A DNA stretch of 64,000 nucleotides from the NCBI GenBank assembly GCA_018292915.2, contig JACVVK020000476.1, positions 62,001 to 126,000 of the forward strand. The letters are read 5' to 3'. A program made the position numbers and the translations under genes. Each line of letters begins with the position of its first letter. Within the stretch, counting starts at the first letter, position 1. This stretch comes from Batillaria attramentaria (taxonomy: Eukaryota > Mollusca > Gastropoda > Batillariidae). The notes below the pieces were generated by a model, which was not told where the DNA came from, searched no databases, and was given only the letters and a program-made list of their open reading frames with translations. Below, piece by piece: positions 12,132 through 40,659 of this stretch.

Positions 12132-13350
12132 ATTTTCCCATTTCCCAGCTTGCTGTTACATTTACACACTGTTGTATCTAATTCACTGTTTTGTTGTTCC
12201 AGCCAACTGCGATTTTCAGGATGACCAATGTATATGGTTCAACGAACGAACGAACAGCATCAAGTGGGAGAGAAGAGACAACATTTATCAACGAAGTAAC
12301 TTAATCCAGCCGTTTCTTTGGATGATAAACTCTTAATTTGCTCTACGTATAGATCGCTTTCTGGTACCTTCAGGAAAACTGCAATAACAAAAACTTGCAT
12401 GCGACTGCACATAAATAAACAAATCACGGACTTGCTTACATTTCTGTTACTATCAAAGTCACTGCGTATGCTTCTAAATTCACCGTCACTTCGTCTGAAA
12501 TGTCAGTGAAGCATTATATCGTATGTTAATAGATGACTACATGTACGCGCCAATGTCTGAGGCAAGCGTCAACAGTACGACAAGACTGGCCAGCCGCTTG
12601 TTCCGTGCTACAAGTACAACGCTCCGTCAGTACACACTAGAGTTCAAGTACTACATTGGGCAGAGTAACGCATGTCAGCTGGCGGTGTTTCTAGAAACAG
12701 ATGAAGAACCGCCATCCTTCACAGAGCTGTTTTCCACACAGCATGGCACAGGAGAGGATTTAAAGTCGGTTTCACCGATATGGCTGCCTTATGTCGACTG
12801 TAGTCACCGGGTAAGGAGCATTAAACATTCATACGCGGCCTTTTTTTTTTTTTCTCTGACACTTGTTTGGCCGATGGCAGATCTTTTAAAAAGTAAAGTC
12901 GTACCGAAAACCTCCCGATACGAAAGCGGGCTTTTTCGACAAGTCCCCTAAGAAACATTATGTCAAGATTTTACTCCAGCGGTACGAACATCTCTGATTG
13001 TTCCTCGATTATTTCTTAAATAGTCTGGTGAGGGGTGATCTACAAGAAGGATGCAAACTGCAAGCTTACTTCATCCGTTTCTGAATTCAGAATGATATTT
13101 TGATTCGTCACTCATGTTCACCTTTTTATGTTGTTTCCATAGTAATGGAAACAACATAATAGGACGGGCTAAAATTTCCACGTTCATAGGCAAGCATCTG
13201 TGGTACAAACGCACGTCACTGCCGATCTCCCGCAGAGACGATTATGCAAGTGTAACTCTGACAATGACGTAAGAAAACCTGCGTCATCGATGCTGGCATG
13301 TATGCTGTTCCGAACGCGCTTCTTCTCCTCACTGAGTGCCGTCTGTATGG

Positions 13351-13398
<48 letters not shown>

Positions 13399-13403
13399 TG
13401 TGT

Positions 13404-13990
13404 CCGGGCCCGTTTCTTCGAAAATACTCAACCGAATGGCTTCAAATTTGGGGTATCCAAATTTATCAAAATGTTACATTAGACGATTTAAGCGTGTGAT
13501 GATTGCTTAAGTGATTTGGGAGTTATCGCCCTTTTGAGACAAGTTGGTTGTCTTTCGTGTACAGGCGTAATATTTATTTAAATCACTCAATTTTTTGGCA
13601 GTAGATAGCTTGAATACGGACTCTGAATTGACTCACTACTAGAAAATGGTCGCTCTTATAGTTTTCATGTAAACCGAGCCTGAGTTGACATTGCATGTGA
13701 ACCCAGTTCAGATGCCTATTTCTCCGAAAATACTGAACCGATCGATTTCAAATTTGGGGTTTCTAAATGAATCAAGATTGTTGAATAGAAGGCCCGATCC
13801 AGGTACGATTGCACACATGATTTGCGAGTTATCGCCCTTTTCAGAATAAGTGGCTTTCTGGCGTTTAAAGGCGTAATATTTACCTAAACCACTCCATTTT
13901 TTGGACATAGATAGCATGAATACGGACTCTCAACTAAGTGAAGTTTGGAGGTTGTCGCTTTTATACTTTTGGCGTAAGCCGTACCTGATG
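13404..13990. repeat. Two diverged ~300-bp direct repeats
   Basis: Segments starting about 13404 and 13708 share ordered blocks: CGAAAATACT, TTTCAAATTTGGGGT, GAGTTATCGCCCTTTT, GGCGTAATATTTA and GAATACGGACTCT. They are clearly old relative to the R1/R2 duplication. Confidence 0.8.
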
Positions 13991-15128
13991 AAAGTGCTGG
14001 TGAACACACTTTAGATCTCAAAATCGCTCCTACTATACATAGATAATGAGCCTGGGGTGCCATAAAAAATATACAAAAAAATTAGAAAAATTCACTGCAG
14101 CCGTTATCGTCAGTTGACTCGAAAATTTGTACTCACAGCACATTTCCTCTGCAAGCCACACGCCTCACAAACATCGAAGAAGAGACGCACGCGCACTGAC
14201 GTAAAGTAAGTGCGTCATGTTTCATTGACGTGATGCTGTTTTTTCTTGGGGGTGTCTCGCCACTTTCTTTCGGAATTCCTCTGTTTGGAGACGTGGTGTT
14301 GTATTTTACTTATGCTATGTCGCCATCATCGTGCACTCGCAGAGATGATACGGGATACAACAGACTACAACTCCAATACTTTATGAACAGAATATGCGCG
14401 GAGAACAAATTCATGAAAGAAGAAGAATCCAGAACGCTGTGCAGGGGGGCTGCTTACGTCAGATCTAGAACATTCCTCAACTTACTGGAAGGCTCGAAAT
14501 CTCTCCAAGGTGACGTAATCTACTGACGTTACTGCACCAGCATGTTCTGGGATGGTCTAGAAATTATTTTGCATCGAAATGCAGTATCTTTTCGCAAGAG
14601 CCTCTACAACTTGACATGTGGAAAGCGGGAATTTCAGTGGGTTTCGTTTTTGCCACTGACTCACACTCAGAAGCATAATGCAAAGATCTTGGAAACATAA
14701 AGATAGTTCACTTACCTCCCTTTGAGGGACAACGCGTAAGAGTTGTCTGCGCGCATTAGCGCGCATCCCGCAGATCTACGCAGTTGTTTGACCCAACCCT
14801 ACACTAGCCGCCGTAAAACATTTTAAGAAAATAAACAAAAACGAAGATGTCAGCGACTGCCAGGTGGTCTCCCCCCATATATTTCGCATGTGTTTTAGGC
14901 CTATGGAAAACATAAGTACTCTCAAAGTTCCGGAGGACGAAAGAAAGATCTAGTTTGGCTTTCACTGCTGTACGTAGGCTACGCAGTGCATTTCGTTCGA
15001 TGTGTTCAAGTAAAACTAGTACGGAACACAGAAAGATCGAATGTGCGAGAGATCCAAAGATGGACGCATCCGCTGAATACTTCCTGCTAACTCAGCATTA
15101 ATCATATCTGCGACCGACGATCCAGCAG

Positions 15129-31711
<16,583 letters not shown>

Positions 31712-31732
31712 GCACTTTCACTCCTTTTGCGA

Positions 31733-31870
31733 GGGATCGGGTGGCTCAGCTGGTTGAGCGTCGGACTCAGCATCGGAAGGTGTGGGTTCAAATCCCGACA
31801 GGGCTAAAATTTGTACACACTTTTTCTATCGCCCTTGCCTTTGGAATCACCAGGATACTGACAACGCCAA
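31733..31870 (+). mobile_element. tRNA-derived SINE, second family
   Basis: The head GGGTGGCTCAGCTGGTTGAG resembles a tRNA D arm/A box and GTGTGGGTTCAAATCCCGAC a B box with T arm. It is followed by TTTTTCTATCGCCCTTGCCT, not a 3' trailer. Acceptor-stem halves do not pair, so this is a SINE and not a tRNA gene. It starts about 20 bp past the R4 stop. Confidence 0.7.
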
Positions 31871-31974
31871 GTCGTTGGATATGAACAGGACAGCAGTACT
31901 TTCTCTTGTTTTTCTTGAAAGTGTTTGGCATTTAAACAGATTGGACAAGCTCGTGAGATTTGTACGCACAAAGC

Positions 31975-32150
31975 ACTGGGGAGTCGGGTGACTCAACTTT
32001 CTGAAAGTAAGACTTGAGATTGGAAGTCACAAGATCTAATCCGGCTGGGACAAACTTTGAACAGACCTTCTTCCAGAGACCACGTGTTTGAAAACACCAA
32101 CATCCTCGTGGTGGACAAAAGACGTCCAGCCACCCTAACACTGTCCAAGA
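31975..32150 (+). mobile_element. Degenerate SINE of the second family
   Basis: GAGTCGGGTGACTCAACTTT aligns with the head of the preceding SINE, with a damaged B box (CACAAGATCTAATCCGGCTG). The body GTGGTGGACAAAAGACGTCC resembles the tail motif of the main SINE family. Confidence 0.5.
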
Positions 32151-32189
32151 ACAAAAGTGGACCCTCGCGAGCCAAAGTCGTTTGTCAAC

Positions 32190-33560
32190 AGGAACAAGCG
32201 GAGTTTTGCAGTACCTCCTCTGCACTGTCAAACTTATTGTGCTTGCATAGTATACCCAGCAGATCCAATACGTCATTGTGAATGGGATCAACGTTCCAGC
32301 TGTTATTTCAGTAGTGTCGCTATAGTGTTAATCTTCGGGCTTTTTAGGGCTTTATTATCTGGTAGAAGTAACACTATTGTCTGCTGTGCAGTGATCATTT
32401 GATCAAGTACGTGAACGGGAAAATCCCTAGAATGTTTTTTTCTTTCTGTGTATGTGTACAGTCTGTATAGTTTATGTCCACGCCTTGTCATAATTATTCA
32501 ATGTTTATCAACAACAAATACACCTTGAGTGATTACAAGTTTGAGGTGAGCTGATCATGAACTCATGTACACAAATACACCTTGAGTGATTACAAGTTTG
32601 AGGTGAGCTGATCATGAGCTCATGTACACAAATACACCTTGAGTGATTACAAGTTTGAGGTGAGCTGATCATGAACTTATGTACACAAACACACCTTGAG
32701 TGATTACAATTTTGAGGTGATCTGATCATTGAACTTATATGTACACAAATACACCTTGAGTGATTACAATTTTGAGGTGAGCTGATCATGAACTTATGTA
32801 CGTATTTGTACTATGCTTGTGTAAATTATAAGAATACAATTATGATCACAGCGCCAAGAACAAACGTGGGGCCCATCATGCGACACTCAGTCGCTCCTAC
32901 TTCAAAACAAACAAGCAGATGTGTGTATTACTTCCCCTGCACTGTCGAATGTAATGTACATGACATTGATAACAGTATCGATGCCTGCACAGTTCAGCAC
33001 TCAGCCCGGCGAAGAATCACATGCTCTCCATTTACGCAGCATGCAGGGTACCTAGGTTTTAGTCATTGAAGGATCACCGTCAAACAGTAAATAACATCGT
33101 AAGCGAGCACAACAAGTAAACACTTATGTACGCGCTCATCTGAACCAGTTTACACAAACGCACGGCCTGAGTTTTAACCTGTCTATGCAGTAATCCGGCA
33201 GGTACAACAGCTCACTCAGAATTGATTCATTGATTGTTTCAAAGAGTTATTCCGACAATATTGCTATAGTATTACATAGCCTGTACTGTACAGCAGCCTC
33301 GGGCTTTTTTCCTTTATTAACCTAGTAGTAGTTGCGCCACTGTCTGTTGAGCTGTGGTCATGTGATCAAGTGCATGAAGAGAAATTTCTCCAGAATATTT
33401 TCTGTGTACAGTCTGTATAGCTCATATCCATACCTTAAAATATCAAACGCTTACAGTAAGTGATTAAACTTTCAACGACAGTTTATGGGTAGCCGATTAT
33501 GAACTGCTCTGATTTGTACTGTACTTGTGAAAATCATACAAATATCATCACTGCGCTTCA
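32190..33560. repeat. Diverged direct duplication
   Basis: The segment from about 32190 to 32880 recurs in the same order from about 32910 to 33560. Shared blocks include CCCTGCACTGTC/CCTCTGCACTGTC, CTCGGGCTTTTT, GATCAAGT, GTGTACAGTCTGTATAG and TACTTGTGAAAATCATA-like sequence. The copies are well diverged, so this is older than the R1/R2 duplication. Confidence 0.7.
32514..32800. repeat. 57-bp minisatellite, five copies
   Basis: Units start at CACCTTGAGTGATTACAA at 32521, 32578, 32635, 32692 and 32752. Spacing is 57 bp, except 60 bp for the fourth unit, which carries small insertions. The paralogous segment near 33440-33500 has only one degenerate unit, so the array expanded after that duplication. 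Confidence 0.93.
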
Positions 33561-34021
33561 TTCCATAGGCTATTTACCGAAGGCTGTTTCTCATTTTGTT
33601 GGGGGAGCCTTAGAGTCTTAGGTAATAGTTGGAATGAAGCAAAACATGAAAACGGATGTAGTGATAGGCTTATAAGCCTTGTCTATCGAGTTGTATGCGT
33701 TATGTACAATTGTGTGTATGCTGTGGGGGAGGGGGGGGAGGGTATGCCAATGTTTTTGCTCGCTGTAACCGTATTTGTGTTTTTATATCTATGTTATGTA
33801 TAAATGGCAACAGAAAATCAAAATTAAAATGCAGATACGTTTGATTTGGTGTATTTTACATACAACTTTCACCTAAAAACATACCAAAACTGCGTTCATT
33901 TGACACAAAACATCCAGATGTTACCGCTGGACCATATGATATCGATACACCCACCGATGTTCACAACTAATACGATAATTATGCCGGGGTGGGACGAGGG
34001 TGGGGAGGGGGGGGGGGAGAG

Positions 34022-34298
34022 GCGTTCGGGAGTTTAACGCCCTTACACACCACGGATAGGTGATATTAAAGGCTGGGCAACGAGAAAAAGGACAGCACAA
34101 ATACTTGGCCCCAGCAGGGATTCGAACTCACGACCCGAGAACTGAAAAATTGAAAACTAGGTATTTTGCATGGCGCTGCACCGCGACGACGTGCTTTCCA
34201 CGGGGAAAGCAGCCCGAATTTTCCGAAAGGGACAATAAAGTAGTAAAAACGAAGGGGAAAATATCCGACGCTCCACCATTCGGCTATCCCAGCTCCCC
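34022..34298 (-). mobile_element. SINE, minus orientation, interrupted by ~110 bp
   Basis: The 3' body and B box (GGGATTCGAACTCACGACCC) are at 34034-34140, and the tRNA-like head (CGCTCCACCATTCGGCTATC) is at 34270-34298. The bases between are foreign to the family. Either a later insertion or a recombination split the element. Confidence 0.7.
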
Positions 34299-35396
34299 TT
34301 TATTGAGACAAACAGAAATGTTACAAACACTGCGAGTGAAAGTGCAAGGCTTGATATCAGGACAGGAAACTCATGACGTCCGATGCGTGATGAGCATGTT
34401 CCGTTTGCACTCAGCGTTTATGGGTGTGTTGGTGTTCAAAATTTCTTCCTTGGTGGATTGACTGGTGAGCAGTTTTAAGTGTGCGGTCGCTTTAAAGTAT
34501 CACAGTGTTGCCGTCCTTTGCTTGAAAATTTAAAGATAAAATGTTCCTCTGAAGACGGAGTGTGGTTGTCCATTTGACGAGGTAATTGAAAAAAAGGGAT
34601 CAGACACGTAATCATCTCATCCAAGTGAGTAACCATGGACTGAAAGTGTTTAGCTCAGAAACACTACCACCAACAGCAATAAACTGTTAAGTCTGCATGA
34701 CTACATTGCTACTTAACGTGCAATGCATCACTGTTTTCCAGGCATTCATTCTGTCTGCAAGATCCGAATCAAGTACGATCGTCTTTCGCTAATCCTCTAA
34801 TGTATGCATGACGAAGATGAGCAAGGTCATCACTGCAGCCTTGAGCTGAGTGCAATACAATTGTGCGCTGACTTCAGGGTCTTTTAAGTGTACTTAATTT
34901 TTGACTTGTTGTTGGCAAAAAGACAACAGATCAAAAATAGACCATAGTGCATGCTTATTAAGTTTTTCTATGAACTAAACCAGTAATTCATATGCCCGCA
35001 CGCACCCTCGGACACAGACAGACACAGACACACACACAGACACACACACACACACACACACACACATGTGCGCGCGTGCGTTTTATTTTAGCAATGACGG
35101 GTCACAGGGGGCGATAATTTTGATATCATGCTTTTGTCATAAGCAGGCAAGGTCGATGTGTAAGCTAGGAAAAATAGGTCTTGTCCCTTTAACGCACCAC
35201 TACGAAGTGCAGACCACTTCCTCGTTGACTCTCAGATAGTTCACCGACAAAGCTGGTTTGAGCTTAGAAGCGTATACGTGTCATGACGCCATCGTCCATT
35301 GCAAGGCCGGATGTAAGCTGCAACAGTTTTGTCGTCATCTAGAATGAGGGTCTAAACGGCTCTCAAATCCACGGCACTTAGGTCCTTTTAGCTGTG

Positions 35397-35402
35397 TATA
35401 TA
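35397..35402 (+). promoter_or_regulatory. TATA box candidate for R3
   Basis: TATATA within GTGTATATAGCG, about 30 bp upstream of the likely start region and 85 bp upstream of the strong donor ACTG|GTAAGT at 35484/35485. Confidence 0.55.
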
Positions 35403-35426
35403 GCGAAGTGAGGAGACTCTTCAGTT

Positions 35427-35484
35427 TGTGACTAGTATCAGCACCAGGAAGCGGTTTATCACTGACAAACTGCTTCGCACACTG
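35427..35484 (+). other. Putative 5' UTR exon of R3
   Basis: It ends at a near-consensus donor (CACTG|GTAAGTAG). The next acceptor is TTTTTTCCAG at 35744-35753, opening the exon that carries the start codon. The intron between holds the (TG)n tract 35618-35709. The start of this exon is inferred only from the TATA position. The R2 locus has the same acceptor but no matching upstream exon. Confidence 0.5.
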
Positions 35485-35612
35485 GTAAGTAGTTTTTGGT
35501 TAATGCGGCTTAAAAATCTTGTATTTTCACAGCTCTATCATCGTTTTGGTGCAGAATGTTAGTCACGTCATTCACAACCTATTCAAAACAGTGAATTAAA
35601 TTCAATGCCGAG

Positions 35613-35617
<5 letters not shown>

Positions 35618-35709
<92 letters not shown>
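35618..35709. repeat. (TG)n tract upstream of R3 coding exon 1
   Basis: About 92 bp of TG ending roughly 44 nt before the putative acceptor at 35753. Equivalent to 11089-11170 in R2; locus homology starts here. Confidence 0.95.
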
Positions 35710-35710
<1 letters not shown>

Positions 35711-35804
35711 GCGCGAGCGTGTTAATACGCTTATCTGGACTCGTTTTTTCCAGAGCCTCCAACTTCAAGCAAGACAGTGACTGCCTGCCCATCACCTTAC
35801 GACA

Positions 35805-36651
35805 ATGCAATATTTCCTACCAGCGACCCAGTGTGTGGTTCTGACCATCTTTTTCCTGTGCACGAGTGTAATAAGTGATAACAAGTAAGGCCCCCAGACA
35901 TCTCTCTAAGTCTCATTTCCGTGCCTCCTGCGTTTTTTTTTCTGCACGAATTAAATGATCAACTGCCCATGAAGTACGGCGATATCTAAATGACCAATGA
36001 TATGAGAATGTACTACGAATATACGATATAAATTACAGTGTTCATTTCTTGTACGAAAGTGTGGGTGTGTATGTTTGAAGGAGAAATGGGGGTGGGGAGG
36101 ATGTCAGGGTGTGAATTTGATAAATGTAATGTCTCCAAGTATAAGTGAAAGTCTACGTTCAGCAATGCGTGATTGCATGCAAGTGAACACAACCACAACG
36201 GTTACATGATACTGTGACATGTGTATCTAATGCAACCCGTGATGTTTTCATTTATCACAGGTGTACCTTCAAGTATGGTTTCTCATACGAAAGTGGTAAG
36301 AATAAATTTTGCTTGTGAACAAAAGGTCAAGAGTGGGTCCAAATAAAACACGTCTGGTAAAATCCTGGCAGTCCGTCACTCCGAGTTGAATTCATGAGCG
36401 GTACTGTAGCTGACGCTTAGTTTACGCTTTTCTTCGTCCTTCTAGACAAAATCTGTTGCCCATCACAGGTGATTTATTTGCACGGCGACCAGTTTCCCCA
36501 TGGAAGTTAAAGAAAACTGTTTCACGAGAAGGGGACGTTGCTGTGCTTTAGTGTTTAGGGTGCTAGTAGTCCCTTAATTAAGAACATGAGTCACAACTCT
36601 TTGCGCCCTGTCATTTGAAAGTTGAAAGTAAATATATTATGGGGGGGGGGG

Positions 36652-36683
<32 letters not shown>

Positions 36684-39600
36684 TTTCCCATTTCCCAGCT
36701 TGCTGTTACATTTACACACTGTTGTGTCAAATTCACTGTCTTGTTGTTCCAGCCAACTGCGATTTTCAGAAAAACCAGTGTGGATGGTCCAACGAACGAA
36801 CGAACAGCATCAAGTGGGAGAGAGAAGACAACATTTATCCACGAAGTAACTTAATCCAGCCGTTTCTTTGGATGACATATTCTTAATTTGCTCTACGTAT
36901 AGATCGCTTTCTGGTACCTTCAGGAAAACTGCAATCACAAAAACTTGGCGACTGCACATAAATAAACAAATCACGGACTCGCTTACATTTCTGTTACTAT
37001 CAAAGTAACTGCGTATGCTACTAAATTCACCGTCACTTCGTTTGAAATGTCAGTGAAGCATTACATCATATGTTCATAGATGACTACATGTACGCGCCAA
37101 TGTCTGAGGCAAGCGTCAACAGTACGACTAGACTGGTGGCCGGCCGATGGTTCAATGCTACAAGTACAACGCTCCGTCAGTACACACTAGAGTTCAAGTA
37201 CTACATTGGGCAGAGTAACGCATGTCAGCTGGCGGTGTTTCTAGAAACAGATGAAAAACCACGATCCTTCACAAAGTTGTTTTCCACACAGCGTGCAACA
37301 GGATTAAATTTGCAGAAGGTTTCACCGATATGGCTGCCTTATGTCGACTGTCGTCATCGGGTAAGGAGCATTAAACATTCATACGAGGCCTTTTTTTCTG
37401 TGACACTTGTTTGGCCGATGGCAGATCTGTTAAAAAGTAAAGTTGTGCCGAAAACGTCACGATACGAAAGCGGGCTTTTTCGACAAGTCCCCTAAGAAAC
37501 AATATGTCAAGATTTCACTCGAACGGTACGAACACCTCTGATTGTTCCTCGATTATTTCTTAAATAGTCTGGTGAGGGGTGATCTACAAGAAGGATGCAA
37601 ACTGCAAGCTTACTTCATCCGTTTCTGAATTCCGAATGATATTTTGATTCGTCACTCATTTTCACCTTTTTAAAAATGAACTGCAACGATTGCCGTCATA
37701 GGATTGGCTACTAGTCAACTGCTTCTAAGATTAAAAATAGCCCCTGCAAATGGCGACACAAAGCATCGCGTTCAAATACTGATTTTTGGGGTTGTTTCGT
37801 GAACCTTTACATATTGTCAACTGAGAATACTGTATTGTATCGTGTAGATTCTGCTTTTCACTCAAAACTCTTCTTGCAGATTGTGTTTGAAGCCAGAAAA
37901 GTTTCTACAGGACACTGCGGATATACTGGTATTGAAAACTATAATGAAGTTGAAATTGACGACATTGAGTTTGCTGACAAGGGATTAATGACAACCACGA
38001 CATCTTCGGTTCCTCCACAATCGGCAGCAACAACAGGTACCTCTCCATCTTCAATGACTGCACACACTCAGACAACACACACCAGATCGCTGTCCACAGA
38101 ATCGTTCACTACGGCAGAACCAACGTTCCGAGCTTCTACAACTTCGCTTACGAGTGGTAGGGTAGTATCATTCTAGTCGTAGGTAAAAGCAATCAACACT
38201 TTTTCCCTTGGAAATTCCTATTTGCTGAAATCGAAGTAAATCGCTGGGAAGTCCCAAAGCTCTCAAACAGCGACAGTGATACCGTCGCTCAAATAGGCTA
38301 TCGCATGTAGGTAACACTCAAAACGTCCATACAGATTGTCTCATTCTCTTTTTTTCCCCATTTATTTTCTAAGAAACAGCATTCATGAAACATCTCGAGC
38401 TTTCCACGAGACGTAACTGTACGCGTATGTGTTTTCAGGCACACCCGGCGTTAGCCAAGCACCAAAAACAGATGAGGACGGCGATGTTGATAAAAAAGAA
38501 CCGAACATCGGACTGATAACAGGCATCTCTGTTCTCGTTGTTGTTGTCATCGTCGCTGTTGTGGTGCTGCTGGTGTTCCTCCGACGTAGAAAAACTAAAA
38601 GTGCCGACAACAACGGGAGGTACACTCACGTTTTTTTCTATCGATTGGTTGAAAATATTCATAAAGAGTCTAGAGTTGTGTCCCTTGTTGAACCAACCCG
38701 CAAACTGTTACGTTTGTTTCCTTTGATATATTGATATATTCCGTCTACCGTTGTCTTGTTTAGTACAGTTACACATCCTCCCCTCCCTTCTAGACATTAA
38801 ACATTTTCCTTCGGTTTCAGAGTTGCCTCTTCCAACTCAAGATCCGTTTTCAATGCTGCCTACACGCCAGACGAGGCCGCTGTCATGATAGGTAGTATGA
38901 ACGTGTAGAAAGTGATGCTTGCATGAGCGATATTATGTCATTTATATCAGTGCGACATTTATAGCGAACGGCAATACCAGTCCTCTTCAAATGACTGACA
39001 AAGATAACAGACTGGCGTTGTTAAAGGCACAAACTTACAAAAAGCCAAGACTGTTTTGTAGTTTTAGACCGTGGAGAAAGCAATGACTTAGCCGCCATAT
39101 TCAGTAATCATCTTCCTGCAATGCTTTTTCACAACGCTAGAGTAACGCTATGCTTAGGACAAATGTTTTTTAATATCTATAGCAACTTAAAACTATAAAA
39201 TATCGTCCCCCTCTCAGTACTGGCTCAAAGTCGGCCTTATCTAGTCAGATCCTCCCACCCAACTGAAACAAATGAAATAAATATGGTTCGGGTTTTTTTT
39301 CCGACGCGTAGGGCATGGGACTGTCCACTCGCTAGCTACAAACGGTACAAGCACATCTGCCTCTGGCCAAGCCAGCGAATCTGTAGGCGCCGATGACTTG
39401 TACAGCAAACCGAAGAAGGTCCGCAAAAATCCGCATACTCCCTCCAATGCAGTGCCCAGCGAAGGGGAAGAGTACAACACGCTGTCTCAGAACAACGCAC
39501 CTATCACGCCCCTGGACTTTTCGCCGTCAAACACCTACGACCATCTCGCCCAGCAGCCTTCTGGTGATCAGAGAGGCCGAGATCAGGCCCCTCAAGGCAA

Positions 39601-40087
39601 CCACGGTAACGACGAAGACCAGTACAACGCTCTAGACAGACGACATCCTCCGGCTCCTAATTCTGACCCCGGAGCGGTGAGTCACGCAGACGTCGAGTAC
39701 AGTCATCTGGGCGACCAGGATCCTCTGCAGACCAACCAGATCCCCGGCGCTAAGAACACACCTGCATCACCCGACGATGATCAGTACAACGTCCTCGCCA
39801 GGCAGAACCTCACTAGGCCCAGCCAGAATGCTGAAGTCCACGAAGACGTGGAGTACAGTCATGTAAACAAACAGGCGAATCCTCTAAGTACTGGCGCTAC
39901 TCACAATGCAAAGTCGTCACAAAGAAAGCGGGCACCCGAAGACTATGTCAACGTGGCTTTGATGCAGGACGAGGCCGGGTTGCAGTCGAAGGACACGGAT
40001 GACGAGTACAACGCGCTGGATTTCAACACAGGAGTGTCTCAGCTGGCGGCAGCAGAGGCTGAAAATCTGTACAACAACACGGTCTGA
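35805..40087 (+). CDS. R3: complete MAM receptor with long ITIM-type tail
   Basis: Exons: 35805-35884, 36261-36295, 36753-36845, 37080-37360, 37880-38156, 38439-38619, 38821-38891, 39312-40087; 1794 nt, 597 residues, open throughout. The signal peptide is identical to R2 and the MAM domain (~41-195) very similar (CDFQKNQCGW, DYMYAP, CQLAVFLE, EIDDIEFAD). A Thr/Ser stalk precedes the membrane helix at 279-303 and RRRK. The 294-residue tail is unrelated to R2's. It has YNTL, YDHL, two pairs of YNxL with VEYSHL or VEYSHV 19-21 residues later, DYVNV (a Grb2-type site) and a last YNAL. VxYxxL/V fits the ITIM consensus, which in known receptors recruits SHP phosphatases, so R3 could be the inhibitory partner of R2 (inference). 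The ectodomain half of the locus is shared with R2; membrane and tail exons match R4 instead. Confidence 0.87.
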
Positions 40088-40376
40088 GAATTCTTGTCTC
40101 AGCGTTCTTGATTGTTAGCTGTTAGATGTAATACGTTCAACGTGTGTAACCTTGTCATGAAAACGTCAGATCATACCCGCCCCGCTTCATCCCATACCCA
40201 CTTTTTCCTTTTTCATTTTTTTTTTTGGTGCTGATTTCATTCGCACGAAGATAAACTTTGGATGTGTGCTGAACAATATGGAGCGACACTGCAGCTTTCT
40301 CTGAACATTAACAAGTAGGATAAACTTGTACAGGCATACACTGAGAGACATCAACATTGTAAAGTTCAGGGCCCGC

Positions 40377-40659
40377 ATGTAAAACTGGAGGTTAATTTAA
40401 GCCACGGCTACGGGACTAACCCAGACTAGGACAAAAGAAACCACAAAACACAATTAAATTTTCAAAAAGGAAGCGAAGAAAGGTATTTAAAAAATCCTTC
40501 TCTAGCGGCTTAGGTACCATGTGGAACAGACCCTTCCTGGTTAAACAAACAAACAACAAAAACCAAAAACCAACTTTAACTCTGGAGCTAGTTTAGTTCG
40601 AGGTTAGACTTTAACCCGGGGATAAAATCCCTAACCTCGACTTTTACACGTGGGCCTAG
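40377..40659. mobile_element. Palindromic MITE with CAGGGCCCGCATGTAAAA ends
   Basis: Starts CAGGGCCCGCATGTAAAA and ends TTTTACACGTGGGCCTAG (imperfect inverse). The interior is also partly symmetrical (TTAGTTCGAGGTTAGAC). Related copies lie at 53140-53328 and 61114-61399. It is flanked by a direct repeat: 40225-40376 recurs as 40688-40842 (GATAAACTTTGGAT...GTAAAGTTC). Confidence 0.8.

Larger units (their letters stand above)
31712..35396. other. R4-R3 intergenic region
   Basis: Holds two tRNA-like SINEs, a diverged direct duplication (32190-33560) with a 57-bp minisatellite in its first half, and an interrupted SINE (34022-34298). It also holds C/A-rich simple sequence at 35006-35066 and about 1 kb with nothing recognisable (34460-35390). 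No receptor exons were found here. Confidence 0.6.

Noticed and set aside
12076..12336. Single-exon reading of R2 exon 3 up to a stop at 12334
   Set aside because: The paralogues splice at CGA A|GTAACT (12295), and phase continuity into exon 4 requires it; the longer ORF is read-through into the intron.
14230..14526. 98-codon ORF inside the R2 intron insertion
   Set aside because: No recognisable motif, no comparison copy, and length compatible with chance.
31740..31805. tRNA-like sequence that could be a tRNA gene
   Set aside because: A and B boxes are present but the acceptor stem does not pair and the sequence continues into a SINE body without a T-run terminator.
32508..32789. Minus-strand ORF with repeated MISSPQTCNHSRCICVHE units
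   Set aside because: It is a read-through of the 57-bp minisatellite, whose unit length happens to be a multiple of three.
32514..32800. CRISPR-like array
   Set aside because: The five 57-bp units are contiguous with no spacers; it is a minisatellite in a eukaryotic genome.
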